Assembly (NCBI GenBank): GCA_040757085.1
Contig: JBFLXJ010000032.1
Span: 1 to 58,730, forward strand
Direction: 5' to 3'
Length of the DNA stretch: 58,730 nt
Origin: Bacillota bacterium
GTDB lineage: Bacteria > Bacillota > Sulfobacillia > JACIYH01
Part shown: positions 1 to 9,248 of the stretch, piece after piece
How the letters are laid out: every line of letters starts with the position of its first letter
Numbering within the stretch: position 1 is the stretch's first letter
Made by a program: the position numbers and the translations under genes
Notes under the pieces: generated by a model
Seen by the model: the letters and a program-made list of their open reading frames with translations, nothing else
The model's database searches: none
Told to the model about the DNA's origin: nothing

Positions 1-687
1 CTGCTTTTTGCCCTGGTGGTGGCTCTGCCCATCGGGGTGGTCTCCGCCGTGCGTCAGTATTCCGTGCTGGACCGGGTGAGCATGGCGGGTGCTTTCCTGG
101 GCATCTCCATGCCCGCCTTCTGGCTGGGGCTCATCGCCATCATCATCTTCTCCCTGCACCTGGGGTGGTTTCCCACCTCGGGCCGCATCACCTACGGCTT
201 GCAGCCCCAGACCATCACGGGACTGTTCGTGCTGGATGCCCTGCTCACCGCCAACCTGCCTGGGCTCAGGGATGCACTGAGGCACCTGGTGCTGCCCTCG
301 GTTACCCTGGGTGCGGGGGTGGCGGCGGTGGTGGCCCGGGTAGTGCGATCGAGCATGTTGGAGGTCCTGCGCACCGATTACGTGCTTTTGGCCCGGGCCA
401 AGGGGGTGGCAGAACGGGCGGTGATCATACGTCACGCCCTGCGCAACGCCCTCATCCCCACGGTGACGGTCGTTGGGTTGCAGGTGGGAACCCTGCTGGG
501 CGGCAACATGATCGTGGAGACCATATTCGGCTGGCCGGGTCTGGGCCGGCTGGTGGTGGATGCCATTTTCGCCCGGGACTATCCCCTGGTGCAGGGATCC
601 GTGATGGTGTACGCCCTCACCTTCGTGGTGGTTAACCTGGCCACCGACGTGCTGTACACTTACCTCAACCCCAAGATCACCCTGTGA
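1..687 (+). CDS. dppB: Peptide ABC transporter permease, DppB type (5' end outside window)
   Basis: Inner-membrane permease of a dipeptide/oligopeptide (possibly nickel) importer, which forms the channel with the DppC protein that follows. The reading frame is open to base 1, so the true start lies upstream; about 229 residues are visible against a family length near 310-340. Several hydrophobic segments can be seen. The ATPase-contact loop of binding-protein-dependent permeases is present around LARAKGVAERAVIIRHALRN, and the C-terminus (LNPKITL) is typical. The stop codon abuts the GTG of the next gene, so the two are translationally coupled. The family assignment is secure; the substrate is not determined. 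Confidence 0.93.
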   Translation: MLFALVVALPIGVVSAVRQYSVLDRVSMAGAFLGISMPAFWLGLIAIIIFSLHLGWFPTSGRITYGLQPQTITGLFVLDALLTANLPGLRDALRHLVLPSVTLGAGVAAVVARVVRSSMLEVLRTDYVLLARAKGVAERAVIIRHALRNALIPTVTVVGLQVGTLLGGNMIVETIFGWPGLGRLVVDAIFARDYPLVQGSVMVYALTFVVVNLATDVLYTYLNPKITL

Positions 688-1626
688 GTGGGGGGGCACA
701 CGTTGCAGGAGTCACCGGCTGCAGCCGTACACCATCGTAGTACCTGGGAGCTGGCCCGCCTGCAGGTGGGATTGTGGCTGCGTAACCTGGGGGCCTTCTT
801 GCGGAAGCTCGTCCGCCACCCCAGTGCCGTTGTCGGTGCCATCGTGATACTCGCATACGTGGCTGCCGCCATCTTGGCCCCCTGGGTCGCCCCCCACGCC
901 CCCGACAAGGTCCAGCTCGGTCAGCGCCTGCAGCCCCCCACCTGGACGGGCGAGTTTCCCCTGGGTACCGACCAGTTGGGCCGGGATATCCTCTCCCGTA
1001 TCATCTACGGGGCCCGGGTGTCGCTGCTGGTGGGGCTGCTCACCATCGTGATTTCGGTGGTGGTGGGTACGGGGCTGGGCACGGTGGCCGGGTACTTCCG
1101 GGGGCCCTTCGATGAAGTGCTGTCCCGCTTTGCCGACCTGCTGCTGGCCTTTCCCTACCTCATCTTCGCCATCGGTGCCATGGCGATGATTGGTCCGGGG
1201 TTCTGGAACCTGATCTGGGCCCTGAGTTTCAAGGGGTGGGTGGAGTTCTACCGCCTGGCCCGGGCCGAGGTAATGTCCGAGAAGACCAGGGAGTACGTGG
1301 AGGCCGCCCGCGCCCTGGGCCGTTCCCACGTGGCCATCATCGTATCGGAGATCTTGCCCAATATCATCCACTCCATCCTGGTGCTGGGGACATTGCGCAT
1401 GGGTAACATGATCGTCATGGAATCCTCCCTGAGCTTCCTGGGTCTGGGGATTCCGCCCCGGATCCCCGCCTGGGGATCCATGGTCAACGACGGCCACCGT
1501 TACATGATGACGGCATGGTGGGTGTCCACCCTGCCCGGCCTGGCCCTGGTCATCCTGGTGCTGTCCATAAACCTGCTGGGGGAGGCCCTTCGCGACCTGC
1601 TGGATCCCCGGCTGAAGGTGGATTGA
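688..1626 (+). CDS. dppC: Peptide ABC transporter permease, DppC type
   Basis: Second membrane permease of the peptide importer, 312 residues, normal for the family. The N-terminal cytoplasmic stretch leads into a first membrane segment near residue 50, followed by the DppC signature FPLGTDQLGRDILSR. The permease loop (EYVEAARALGRSHVAIIVSE) contacts the ATPases, and the end LLDPRLKVD is diagnostic. It starts at GTG 688 directly after the dppB stop, and the ATPase gene begins 2 bases after its own stop. The arrangement B-C-D-F is the usual operon order; the binding protein would lie upstream of the window. Confidence 0.94.
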   Translation: MGGHTLQESPAAAVHHRSTWELARLQVGLWLRNLGAFLRKLVRHPSAVVGAIVILAYVAAAILAPWVAPHAPDKVQLGQRLQPPTWTGEFPLGTDQLGRDILSRIIYGARVSLLVGLLTIVISVVVGTGLGTVAGYFRGPFDEVLSRFADLLLAFPYLIFAIGAMAMIGPGFWNLIWALSFKGWVEFYRLARAEVMSEKTREYVEAARALGRSHVAIIVSEILPNIIHSILVLGTLRMGNMIVMESSLSFLGLGIPPRIPAWGSMVNDGHRYMMTAWWVSTLPGLALVILVLSINLLGEALRDLLDPRLKVD

Positions 1627-1628
1627 AC

Positions 1629-2708
1629 ATGGGCATCGATTCCCGCGCCGGTGCCGGCTATTGCCCCGATTCGACCGTCGGCGTTTGCCACGGTGATGCC
1701 CTTCTCGACGTACGCGGGCTGTCCACCATCTACCCCACCGAAAAGGGGAAGGTACAGGCGGTTCGAGACGTCTCCCTGCGGTTAGCCAGGGGGGGCATCC
1801 TGGGGCTGGTGGGAGAGTCCGGGTGCGGTAAGAGCGCCACCCTGCTTTCCATCCTGCGCCTGGTTCCCTACCCCGGCAAGGTGGTAGCGGGAGAGGTCCG
1901 GTTCCGGGGTGAGGACCTGCTCAGGAAGACTCCTGCCCAGATGCGGGCCATCCGCGGCAAAGACATCGCCATGGTGTTCCAGGATCCCATGTCCACGCTC
2001 AACCCCGCCTACCGGGTGGGGGATCAGATAGCCGAGTCCTTGCGGGTACACGGGCTCCTCCCTGGATTCCCGCGCAACCTGTTCGGGAACCACCGGCGGC
2101 GGGAACGGGAAATGGTGCTGGCCCTGATGAGGGAGGTGGGAATCCCATCCCCGGAGACACGCCACCTGGAATACCCCCACCAGTTCAGCGGGGGCATGCA
2201 GCAGCGGGTGCTCATCGCCATCGCCCTTGCGTGCCGGCCGCTCCTGCTGCTGGCGGACGAACCCACAACCGCCCTGGACGTAACCATCCAGGCCCAGATC
2301 CTGGACCTCATGCGGCGGATCAACGAGGAGCGGGGCACGGCCATCATCCTGGTGACCCACGATCTGGCGGTGGCAGCGGAGTTCTGCCACGAGATCGCGG
2401 TCATGTATGCCGGGCAGATCGTGGAGTGGGGAAGTGCGGAGGCCGTGCTGGAAGACCCCGCGCACCCGTACACACGGGGGCTGTTGCGGTCAATCCCCAG
2501 GTTGACGGAAAGGCGACGGCTGGTTCCCATCCCCGGGGTGGTGCCCGACCTGGCTCGCCTGGGACCCGGGTGCAGCTTCTTCCCCCGTTGCGATCAGCGC
2601 CTGAGCGTCTGCGAGCAGACATCACCCCCTCTGGTGGCGGTGGAGAAGGGGAGAGTGGTACGTTGCCTGAGGCATGCAGAGGGGGGTGTGGCAGTTGCCG
2701 GTATCTGA
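1629..2708 (+). CDS. dppD: Peptide ABC transporter ATPase, DppD type
   Basis: ATP-hydrolysing subunit of the peptide importer, 359 residues from the ATG at 1629, just after the dppC stop; an in-frame extension to 1515 would lie entirely inside dppC and is not credible. Visible motifs: Walker A GESGCGKSAT, signature FSGGMQQRV, Walker B LLLLADEPTTALD, and switch histidine in VTHDLAV. The C-terminal oligopeptide-ATPase extension carries the usual cysteine group (CSFFPRCDQRLSVC), which in this family often binds a cluster or metal. It overlaps the start of the next ATPase gene by 35 bases. Confidence 0.94.
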   Translation: MGIDSRAGAGYCPDSTVGVCHGDALLDVRGLSTIYPTEKGKVQAVRDVSLRLARGGILGLVGESGCGKSATLLSILRLVPYPGKVVAGEVRFRGEDLLRKTPAQMRAIRGKDIAMVFQDPMSTLNPAYRVGDQIAESLRVHGLLPGFPRNLFGNHRRREREMVLALMREVGIPSPETRHLEYPHQFSGGMQQRVLIAIALACRPLLLLADEPTTALDVTIQAQILDLMRRINEERGTAIILVTHDLAVAAEFCHEIAVMYAGQIVEWGSAEAVLEDPAHPYTRGLLRSIPRLTERRRLVPIPGVVPDLARLGPGCSFFPRCDQRLSVCEQTSPPLVAVEKGRVVRCLRHAEGGVAVAGI

Positions 2709-3891
2709 GGCCAACCACCCGCCCGATGGCCGGGTCCCGACGCGGGCGAGCGACCCCGTCAGGGACGGCCGTCTGCTGCCCTCCCATGGCGACGGCCTGC
2801 CCCTGGTACGGACAGAGGGCCTGACCAAGCACTTTCCCCTGAGGTCGACCGTGCTGGCCCGCCTGCTGGCCGGGGCCCGGGACAGAACCGTGCGCGCCGT
2901 GGACGACGTCGACCTGGAGGTCTATCCGGGGGAGACCCTGGGCCTGGTGGGAGAGTCGGGGTGTGGCAAGAGCACCCTGGGGCGGACCGTGGTGGGGCTG
3001 TACCGGCCCACCGCCGGCCAGGTCTGGTTCGCGGGCAAGCCGCTCTGGGGCCGAGGCAGTTTGAACCCGCGGGTGCTGCGTCGGGAAGCCCAGATCATCT
3101 TTCAGAATCCGTACAGTTCCCTCAACCCCCGCCACACAGTGCGTCAGATCATAGGAGTAGCCCTGGCCCAGCGCGGGGTTCCCCTGGCCGACCGGGAGGC
3201 GGAGACGGTCGCCCTCTTGCGCCGGGTGGGGCTCAATGAGCGTCACATCGACCAGTACCCGCACCAGTTCAGCGGGGGCCAACGCCAGCGCATCGGAGTG
3301 GCCCGGGCCCTGGCGATGCATCCCCGCTTTGTAGTGGCCGACGAACCCCTCTCTTCGCTGGACGTTTCCGTGCAGGCCCAGATAGTCAACCTCTTGCAGG
3401 AGTTGCAGGCTGAGCTGGGCCTCGCCTACCTGTTCATCGCCCACGACCTGAGCGTGGTGTTCCACGTCAGTCACCGGGTGGCGGTCATGTACCTGGGGAA
3501 GGTGGTGGAGACCGCCCCCACCGGGGAGTTGTTCGGTAATCCTCTCCACCCGTACACGCAGGCCCTGCTTTCTGCCATTCCCAGTGTGGAGCGAAGGCAC
3601 CGCCGGCAGCGGATCATCCTGGAAGGGACGGTGCCCACACCCATCGATCCGCCCTCCGGATGCAGGTTTCACACCCGCTGCCCGTACCGCCAGCCCGGGT
3701 GCGAAACCAACGTGCCGCCCCTGGTCTCCGTAAGGGGACGGGGGCCTGCCAGCCACCAGGTGGCCTGTCACCTTTACGGGCCTTCCGGGGCTGAGCCGGA
3801 GCAGCGAGCCCTTGCCTCATTTGGCGGTGAGGACGGCGAGGCCGATTGGGGCGTTGAACTTGCATCGTCCCGCAGGAGGGAGCAGCCTTGA
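2674..3891 (+). CDS. dppF: Peptide ABC transporter ATPase, DppF type
   Basis: Second ATPase of the importer, pairing with DppD. Walker A GESGCGKSTLGR, signature FSGGQRQRIGVARAL, Walker B FVVADEPLSSLD and the H-loop IAHDLSVV are all intact. The C-terminal cysteine group (CRFHTRCPYRQPGC) matches the oligopeptide ATPase family. About 43 residues precede the first conserved segment (LVRTEGLTKHF) and the ATG at 2674 lies inside dppD, so the real start may be somewhat later. The C-terminus runs about 40 residues past the usual end. The stop overlaps the TTG of the next gene. Confidence 0.92.
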   Translation: MQRGVWQLPVSEANHPPDGRVPTRASDPVRDGRLLPSHGDGLPLVRTEGLTKHFPLRSTVLARLLAGARDRTVRAVDDVDLEVYPGETLGLVGESGCGKSTLGRTVVGLYRPTAGQVWFAGKPLWGRGSLNPRVLRREAQIIFQNPYSSLNPRHTVRQIIGVALAQRGVPLADREAETVALLRRVGLNERHIDQYPHQFSGGQRQRIGVARALAMHPRFVVADEPLSSLDVSVQAQIVNLLQELQAELGLAYLFIAHDLSVVFHVSHRVAVMYLGKVVETAPTGELFGNPLHPYTQALLSAIPSVERRHRRQRIILEGTVPTPIDPPSGCRFHTRCPYRQPGCETNVPPLVSVRGRGPASHQVACHLYGPSGAEPEQRALASFGGEDGEADWGVELASSRRREQP

Positions 3892-4676
3892 AGCCACTGA
3901 TCGGCGTGACTGTATCGTCGGACTGGGGCGATGAGGACAGCCTGCAGCCTGGTGCGGCGCTGTACCACGTCCGCCAGGAGTACGTGCGGGCGGTGGAACT
4001 GGCAGGGGGATGGCCGGTGCTGTTGCCGGTGCTGAACGAAGAGGATACGTTCGGGCTGGTGTCCCGCCTGCACGGGTTGCTGGTCACCGGGGGTAGCCGC
4101 CTGCCCGACCGCCTGCTGCAGCAACCCCTGCTGCCCGGACTGCGGGAGATAAATGCCCGGCGCTACGAATCCGATAGTGCGTACATAAGGGCGGCGCGTG
4201 CCCGCGGCCTTCCCATCCTGGGGATCTGCCGGGGCATGCAGATGATAAACGAGGTTTACGGTGGGAGCACCTACCGGGCTCTGGCGGCCGAGTGCCCGGG
4301 TGCCCTCAACCACCAGCAGTGGCCTCAGGCTGGTGAGGTTCCTTCGCACACCGTCGTGATACATGAAGACACGTTGCTGGCCAGGCTGCTGGTGTGGCCG
4401 GCCGGCGGGGAACTGGCAGTCAATTCCTTCCACCGCCAGGCGGTCCGCCAGGTGGCGCCGGGATTCCGGGTGGCTGCCTGCGCCCCCGATGGGGTGATCG
4501 AGGCCATCGAAGCCGACGCCACCGTGGAGGGCGAAGACAGCTGGATCGTGGGCCTGCAGTTCCATCCCGAGCGGATGCTCGATCGGCCCCAGATGCTCGC
4601 CATTTTCCGCAGCCTGGTGGACGCCGCCCGCAACCGCCTCCGCCTGAGCGGGTCAGTGGGCGGGCCTGTTAAGTAA
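3888..4676 (+). CDS. Gamma-glutamyl-gamma-aminobutyrate hydrolase family (class I glutamine amidotransferase-like, peptidase C26)
   Basis: Cytoplasmic hydrolase of the PuuD/C26 family, which splits gamma-glutamyl amide bonds. 262 residues from TTG 3888, overlapping the dppF stop by 4 bases. The nucleophile elbow GICRGMQ places the catalytic Cys at 114, and the catalytic His sits in QFHPE at 226. The opening (KPLIGVTVSSDWGDED) and the GLLVTGG strand are typical. Its position at the end of a peptide importer operon suggests that imported gamma-glutamyl compounds are cleaved inside the cell; that is an inference. It converges with the cobyric acid synthase gene on the other strand, the two overlapping by 24 bases. 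Confidence 0.9.
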   Translation: MKPLIGVTVSSDWGDEDSLQPGAALYHVRQEYVRAVELAGGWPVLLPVLNEEDTFGLVSRLHGLLVTGGSRLPDRLLQQPLLPGLREINARRYESDSAYIRAARARGLPILGICRGMQMINEVYGGSTYRALAAECPGALNHQQWPQAGEVPSHTVVIHEDTLLARLLVWPAGGELAVNSFHRQAVRQVAPGFRVAACAPDGVIEAIEADATVEGEDSWIVGLQFHPERMLDRPQMLAIFRSLVDAARNRLRLSGSVGGPVK

Positions 4677-6299
4677 GTCGTAAATGAAACCCATGTCCAG
4701 GTGGGACCGGACGATGCGGGCCAGTTCGTCGTACCGTTCCCCGGGCGCATTCTCCGGTGCCTGGATGTGACCCTGGGGCGGAACGGCTCCTATCGGGTTG
4801 CGGGGCGGGGAGGGTAGTGGGGGGCTGAACCGGAAGGAGGGAAGCCCCGAGCGGCGGCGCAGCCAGGTGACGAATGCTCTGCGCAGATGGTCGTTTCGGA
4901 AGATGTCGTGCAGGTAGGTGCCGAAGACGAGGCCGGACGGGTCGACTGCCCCCTCGGCTATATCCACCGCCCGGTTGCCGCGCCGGGTGAGGCGGAGCCA
5001 GGGCCTGGCGGCGTCAAGCCTGACGGTTGCACCCATGTGTACCTCGTAACCGCGCAGGGTCGGGCAGGAAAGTTCCTCCAGAAAGCCCACCCTGCTCGTC
5101 GCTTCCGCTTCCACCAGGTGGGTTTCCTTGTCCGGCAGGAATACGGTGCATACGTCCAGGAGTCCCAGGCCCTCCTCCTCCCCCGGGGGGCCTTCCACTC
5201 CCAGGGGATCGGCCACAGCGAGGCCCAGCATCTGATATCCCCCGCAGATACCCAGCACCGGTTTGCCCTGCCGGAGCAGGGCGCGGATCTCCCGGTGGTA
5301 TCCGTGTTCCTTCAACCAGCGCAGGTCCGCCCGGGTGTTCTTGGTGCCCGGTATGATCACGGCGTCCGCGGGGCCGACGGGCCGGCCTGGGGATACATAG
5401 CGCACCGTTACCCCGGGATCGGCTTCCAGAGGGGCGAAGTCAGTGAAATTGGCGATGTGTGGGAGGCGCAACACGGATACCACGGGCGCTGCTTCTGACA
5501 TTGTCGCACGCACGGCGTCTGCGGTCGTCCCGGACGTGCTACTCAGCACCGATGCCCTGGTGTGCCTGCTTTCCAGGGAGACGGAATCTTCCTCGTCCAC
5601 CAGGGGGCCGGGAAGGTAGGGGAGAACACCCAGCACGGGTCGGCCCGTGTGGCGGGTGAGGAATTCCAGGCCCGGGCGGAGCAGTTCGGGATCACCGCGA
5701 AACTTGTTGACCACCAGGCCGGCTATTCTCTCTCGTTCGTCGGGGGCAAGGAGGGCGAGGGTTCCGACCACGGCGGCGAGCATGCCCCCGCGGTCGATGT
5801 CGGCCACCAGCAACACGGGCGCGTTGGCCAGGGCTGCCACGTGCATGTTGGCCAGGTCGCGGTCGCGCAGGTTGACCTCGGCCGGGCTACCTGCTCCCTC
5901 TATCACCACCACGTCGAAGCGGTCGAGAAGTTGCCTGAGGCTTTCCTCCACCACCTTCGCCAGCGCCGGGATGTGGCGCTCCCGGTATTCGCGTGCCTCC
6001 GCGTCTGTGAGCGGTCGCCCCAGCACTACCACCTGGGAACGGGAGTCAGCGGTCGGTTTCAGAAGGATGGGATTCATGATCGCCTCCGCCGGTATGCCCG
6101 CAGCTTCGGCTTGCACCGCCTGCGCCCGCGCGATTTCCTTTCCGTCCGGGGTCACGTATGAGTTCAGGGACATGTTCTGAGCCTTGAAGGGGGCCACCCG
6201 CAGGCCGTCCTGATGGAATATGCGACAGAGCGCGGTGACCAGCACGCTCTTTCCCACGTGGGAAGCCGTTCCCTGGATCATGATGGCCTTACCGCTCAT
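4653..6299 (-). CDS. cobQ: Cobyric acid synthase
   Basis: Amidates the b, d, e and g carboxylates of adenosylcobyrinic a,c-diamide, using ATP and glutamine, to give adenosylcobyric acid (CobQ/CbiP). 548 residues, slightly longer than the usual ~500 because of a low-complexity C-terminal tail. N-terminal ATP-binding segment [29 protein letters not shown], and a C-terminal glutaminase-like domain with Cys in [10 protein letters not shown] and His in GTYLHDIF. Its ATG overlaps the stop of the upstream decarboxylase gene by 4 bases. It is the last gene of the cobalamin operon in this window. Confidence 0.95.
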   Translation of the reverse strand: MSGKAIMIQGTASHVGKSVLVTALCRIFHQDGLRVAPFKAQNMSLNSYVTPDGKEIARAQAVQAEAAGIPAEAIMNPILLKPTADSRSQVVVLGRPLTDAEAREYRERHIPALAKVVEESLRQLLDRFDVVVIEGAGSPAEVNLRDRDLANMHVAALANAPVLLVADIDRGGMLAAVVGTLALLAPDERERIAGLVVNKFRGDPELLRPGLEFLTRHTGRPVLGVLPYLPGPLVDEEDSVSLESRHTRASVLSSTSGTTADAVRATMSEAAPVVSVLRLPHIANFTDFAPLEADPGVTVRYVSPGRPVGPADAVIIPGTKNTRADLRWLKEHGYHREIRALLRQGKPVLGICGGYQMLGLAVADPLGVEGPPGEEEGLGLLDVCTVFLPDKETHLVEAEATSRVGFLEELSCPTLRGYEVHMGATVRLDAARPWLRLTRRGNRAVDIAEGAVDPSGLVFGTYLHDIFRNDHLRRAFVTWLRRRSGLPSFRFSPPLPSPPRNPIGAVPPQGHIQAPENAPGERYDELARIVRSHLDMGFIYDLLNRPAH

Positions 6300-7396
6300 G
6301 ATGAGATCACCTCTCGGAGGGCGCTGATCAGGCGGGCATTTTCCTGCGGCAAGCGCACTGCCACCCGGAGGTAGCTACCGTCTTCCAGACCGGCGAAATC
6401 CGAGCACTCCCGCACCAGGATGAGCCGCTTGGCCAGCTGGGAGGCGGCCACGCGGGCGGGACCTGCGCGGCCCTGGATGCAGACCCGAAGGCGCAATAGC
6501 AGGAAGTTGGCGGTCGAAGGGAGGACGCGCAGGCCGGGGATTCTGGACAGTTCCTCGCTCAGGGCGGTGCGGAACAGGGGCAGAGACGCCCGGGTACGGG
6601 CCAGGTATTCTTGCTCCCTGAGGCATTGCAGGCCGGCCGCCTGGGCCAGGACGCTCACGCTCCAGGGGTCGCGGGTCTCTTCGATCTTGCTTACCAGGTC
6701 GGGAGGTCCGGTGAGGTAGCCCAGGCGCAGGCCGGGCAGGCAATACAGTTTGGTGAAGGAGTCCAGTACGGCCAGCCGGGCGTGCCGGGCGAGAGGTAAC
6801 CGGCGCACGGACGCAGCCCCGGGTTCGGGCAGGAATCCCAGGAACGATTCGTCCACCAGCACCCAGGTGTCGGTTCCCCGGACGGCGGCGAGGAGGGCAT
6901 CCAGTTCCTCGGTGGCTGCCAGGGTTCCCGTGGGGTTATTGGGGTTGCACACCACCACCAGGTCGTAGCGGCAGCCGCTGCGGAGGGCAGCCAGCAGTTG
7001 CTCAAGGGGGAACCGGAAGATCTCCGGGTTCATGGGGAGGTGGTGTACCTCACCCCCGCAGGCCCGTACCGCCCGTGCGTACTCCGTGAAAGTGGGAGAT
7101 GGGATGAGGACGGTGCGTGGTGAGACGACCCTGCAAAAGCACCAGATGAGTTCAGCGGCACCGTTTCCCACCACCAGGCGGTCGGGCGAAATGCCCAGGT
7201 GGTCGGCGAGAGCCCTTTTCAGCCCGCCTCCCCGAGGTTCGGGGTAGTGGGCGACGTCCCCCAGGCGTTCTCGCAGGAGGGCGATCACTGCCGCAGGGGG
7301 GCCGAAGGGATTCAGGTTGGCGCTGAAGTCCAGAATCTTGTGCGGGTCGGCCCCGAGGTTGCGGGCAGCTTCCCATATCCGGCCCCCGTGTTCCAT
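6296..7396 (-). CDS. cobD: L-threonine-O-3-phosphate decarboxylase
   Basis: PLP enzyme (CobD of Salmonella, CobC of Pseudomonas) that makes aminopropanol phosphate for the nucleotide loop of B12. 366 residues from ATG 7396 (MEHGGRIWEAARNLG), the conserved family opening; an extension to 7564 encodes only Arg/Gly-rich shadow sequence. Fold type I features: DFSANLNPFGPP, the VCNPNNPTG substrate loop, and the PLP lysine in DSFTKLYCLPGLRLGYL. It lies directly downstream of a threonine kinase-like gene whose 3' end it overlaps by 85 bases, so substrate synthesis and use are encoded together. Confidence 0.93.
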   Translation of the reverse strand: MEHGGRIWEAARNLGADPHKILDFSANLNPFGPPAAVIALLRERLGDVAHYPEPRGGGLKRALADHLGISPDRLVVGNGAAELIWCFCRVVSPRTVLIPSPTFTEYARAVRACGGEVHHLPMNPEIFRFPLEQLLAALRSGCRYDLVVVCNPNNPTGTLAATEELDALLAAVRGTDTWVLVDESFLGFLPEPGAASVRRLPLARHARLAVLDSFTKLYCLPGLRLGYLTGPPDLVSKIEETRDPWSVSVLAQAAGLQCLREQEYLARTRASLPLFRTALSEELSRIPGLRVLPSTANFLLLRLRVCIQGRAGPARVAASQLAKRLILVRECSDFAGLEDGSYLRVAVRLPQENARLISALREVISS

Positions 7397-8397
7397 GTCG
7401 CAACTCCGCCTCCTGTTACGCGTGTGACGCCCACAAGGGTAGCACCCGGCCAACCGGTGAGAAAATGCGCAAGACGGCCTATCGTCCGCGCGGAGGGTGC
7501 CGCCAGCACCCCCAGAACGGTGCCGCTGTGGGTGTTGACCACTCCCAGGCCGCCCCGGGCGCACACCTGCTCCACCAGTTCGGGCAGTCCGGGCTTGGGC
7601 AATACGGCCTGATGGGCCAGCGCACTCAGGGTAGCTCCCCGGGCGACGAGTGCGGGGTCGTGCTCCCTAATGCCGCGGTAAACCAGGCGCAGGGCCTCCC
7701 TCACCCGGGGCTCCTTCTCCCGGTTGGCCGCGTCAAGGTCGGGCCTGCGGTTGAACTGCTCCGTGTCCACGCATCCCCCCAGGTCCAGCATGACGAGTGC
7801 CAGAGGGGGCGGCGGGCCCAGTACTTTCATCAGGGTGCCGCGCCGGTGGTCAAGCATGGCCAGGCCGGGGAACATGGTACTGTCGCTGGGCTCAATGGTC
7901 AGGGCGATGCGGGCGAGCTCTACGGGTCCCAGGCGCCGGCCCAGGGCCGCGGCCGTGGCCTGGGCGGTGGCCAGGATGTCTGCCGTGCTGGTTCCCAGGC
8001 CCTTGCCGGCAGGCCCCGGGGTGGTAATCTCTATCACCGCCCGGCGGACCCACTGCCCCAGGGTGAGGAGGGTTACCTCCAGGGCGCGTACGGCCTTCTG
8101 CCCCAGGCCTGTCGGCTGCGGGTCTGTTAGGGGCGAATGCGGCGGGGCGGCGAAGCTCCGCAACCGGTACATCGCCGGCACGCTGGCAATTGCCCCGGCA
8201 GGATAGCGGTGGAGCGTCACTACTGCCGTTTCGCCGGGATCTCCCGGTTCGAGCCAAACTCGGGCCCGAGAGTACGCCGGGATGGGGCACGATATGAGGA
8301 AATCGCGTCCTGCCAGGGAACCCTGCACCAGTTCCCCGCAGGTGAGAGGAGCCCGAGCAGTGCCTACGAGTATCCGGGCACCAGCGTCCACCGGCAT
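7312..8397 (-). CDS. pduX: GHMP kinase, PduX-like L-threonine kinase
   Basis: Probably phosphorylates L-threonine to L-threonine O-3-phosphate, the substrate of the adjacent decarboxylase. 361 residues from ATG 8397 (MPVDAGARILVG), chosen because GGAGGGG lies 4 bases upstream. The PduX-type opening APLTCGELVQG and the GHMP phosphate loop GPAGKGLGTSTADILA are clear. The C-terminal ~28 codons overlap the next gene by 85 bases, an unusually long overlap; the last residues look low-complexity. Specificity for threonine rests on the operon context and the GELVQG motif. Other GHMP small-molecule kinases are the alternative. Confidence 0.85.
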   Translation of the reverse strand: MPVDAGARILVGTARAPLTCGELVQGSLAGRDFLISCPIPAYSRARVWLEPGDPGETAVVTLHRYPAGAIASVPAMYRLRSFAAPPHSPLTDPQPTGLGQKAVRALEVTLLTLGQWVRRAVIEITTPGPAGKGLGTSTADILATAQATAAALGRRLGPVELARIALTIEPSDSTMFPGLAMLDHRRGTLMKVLGPPPPLALVMLDLGGCVDTEQFNRRPDLDAANREKEPRVREALRLVYRGIREHDPALVARGATLSALAHQAVLPKPGLPELVEQVCARGGLGVVNTHSGTVLGVLAAPSARTIGRLAHFLTGWPGATLVGVTRVTGGGVATWNTGAGYGKLPATSGPTRTRFWTSAPT

Positions 8398-8462
8398 GGT
8401 GACCCCTCCGATCCCCGGGCAGTTGGAAGCGCGGCCGCAGGCGTCCGCATTTGGGAGTCGTG

Positions 8463-9248
8463 TCATGCGAGCGCGCACACGGTCAGAAGAAATATGCACT
8501 CGGCCAGTTCGCACACGGCACCGTAGACGTCTCCGGTGAGTCCCCCCAGGCGCCTGGCTACGCGGTCAGCCGCGACCCAGCTTCCCGCCAGAGCTGACAC
8601 CGCCGCGCCCGCAAGCGGCAGGACCTGCTGCGGGTAGGCGAGGCAGGTTGCCGCGAGCAGGAGCGTGGTGAAGCCCAGTGCAGCAGCGGCGTGACGGCGC
8701 GGCACCCTTCGCGCAAACGGCGAAGCGAGGCCGGGGACCTGGCGGGGGTACGGGTAGAAAGGCATGACCGTAGCCATGGCCTGGCGCCCTAGCACGGGCA
8801 TGACGAAGAGCACCGGGGTTCGAAAGCCCGCGCTGAGTGCGGCGAGAGACGAGAATTTGAGCAGGATCGTCAGAAAGGTGGCAGCTGCCCCCACCGCTCC
8901 CACCCGGGGGTCGCGCATGATCTCGAGGGCCCGGTCCGCAGGGGCGCGGCTGGCGAGGCCGTCCGTGGTGTCCGCCAGGCCGTCAAGGTGGATTCCCCCG
9001 CTGAGTAACCACGCCATGGCGAGGAGGAGCGCAGCGGTTACCTGGCCCGACAACACATGACTGAGGAAGTGATTGGCGATAGCCAGCACCGCGCCAAGGA
9101 GAGCTCCCACTACCGGGAAGAAGGGGACGGAGGCGGCCAGTTCACCGGGGGAGGGCAGTTCCCGCGGGGACGGCGCTTTGCCCGCGGCGGAGGTTGCCCC
9201 AACGGGGAGGATGGTCAGGATAGACAGGGCAGTCCTCAGACGGCGCAC
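8463..9248 (-). CDS. cobS: Adenosylcobinamide-GDP ribazoletransferase
   Basis: Polytopic membrane enzyme (cobalamin synthase) that joins adenosylcobinamide-GDP to alpha-ribazole or its phosphate. 261 residues from GTG 9248, preceded by GGAGGTC; the start lies inside the end of cbiB, consistent with translational coupling. Family features: RRLRTALSILTILPVG at the N-terminus, the conserved acidic segment GGIHLDGLADTTDGL (Mg/substrate site), VGAVGAAATFLTILLKF and the GRQAMATVMPFYPYPR loop. Several hydrophobic helices follow. Confidence 0.94.
   Translation of the reverse strand: MRRLRTALSILTILPVGATSAAGKAPSPRELPSPGELAASVPFFPVVGALLGAVLAIANHFLSHVLSGQVTAALLLAMAWLLSGGIHLDGLADTTDGLASRAPADRALEIMRDPRVGAVGAAATFLTILLKFSSLAALSAGFRTPVLFVMPVLGRQAMATVMPFYPYPRQVPGLASPFARRVPRRHAAAALGFTTLLLAATCLAYPQQVLPLAGAAVSALAGSWVAADRVARRLGGLTGDVYGAVCELAECIFLLTVCALA

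Noticed and set aside
2401-3771. Long - strand frame over dppD/dppF
   Set aside because: Low-complexity shadow typical of high-GC DNA; the + strand ATPases are unambiguous.
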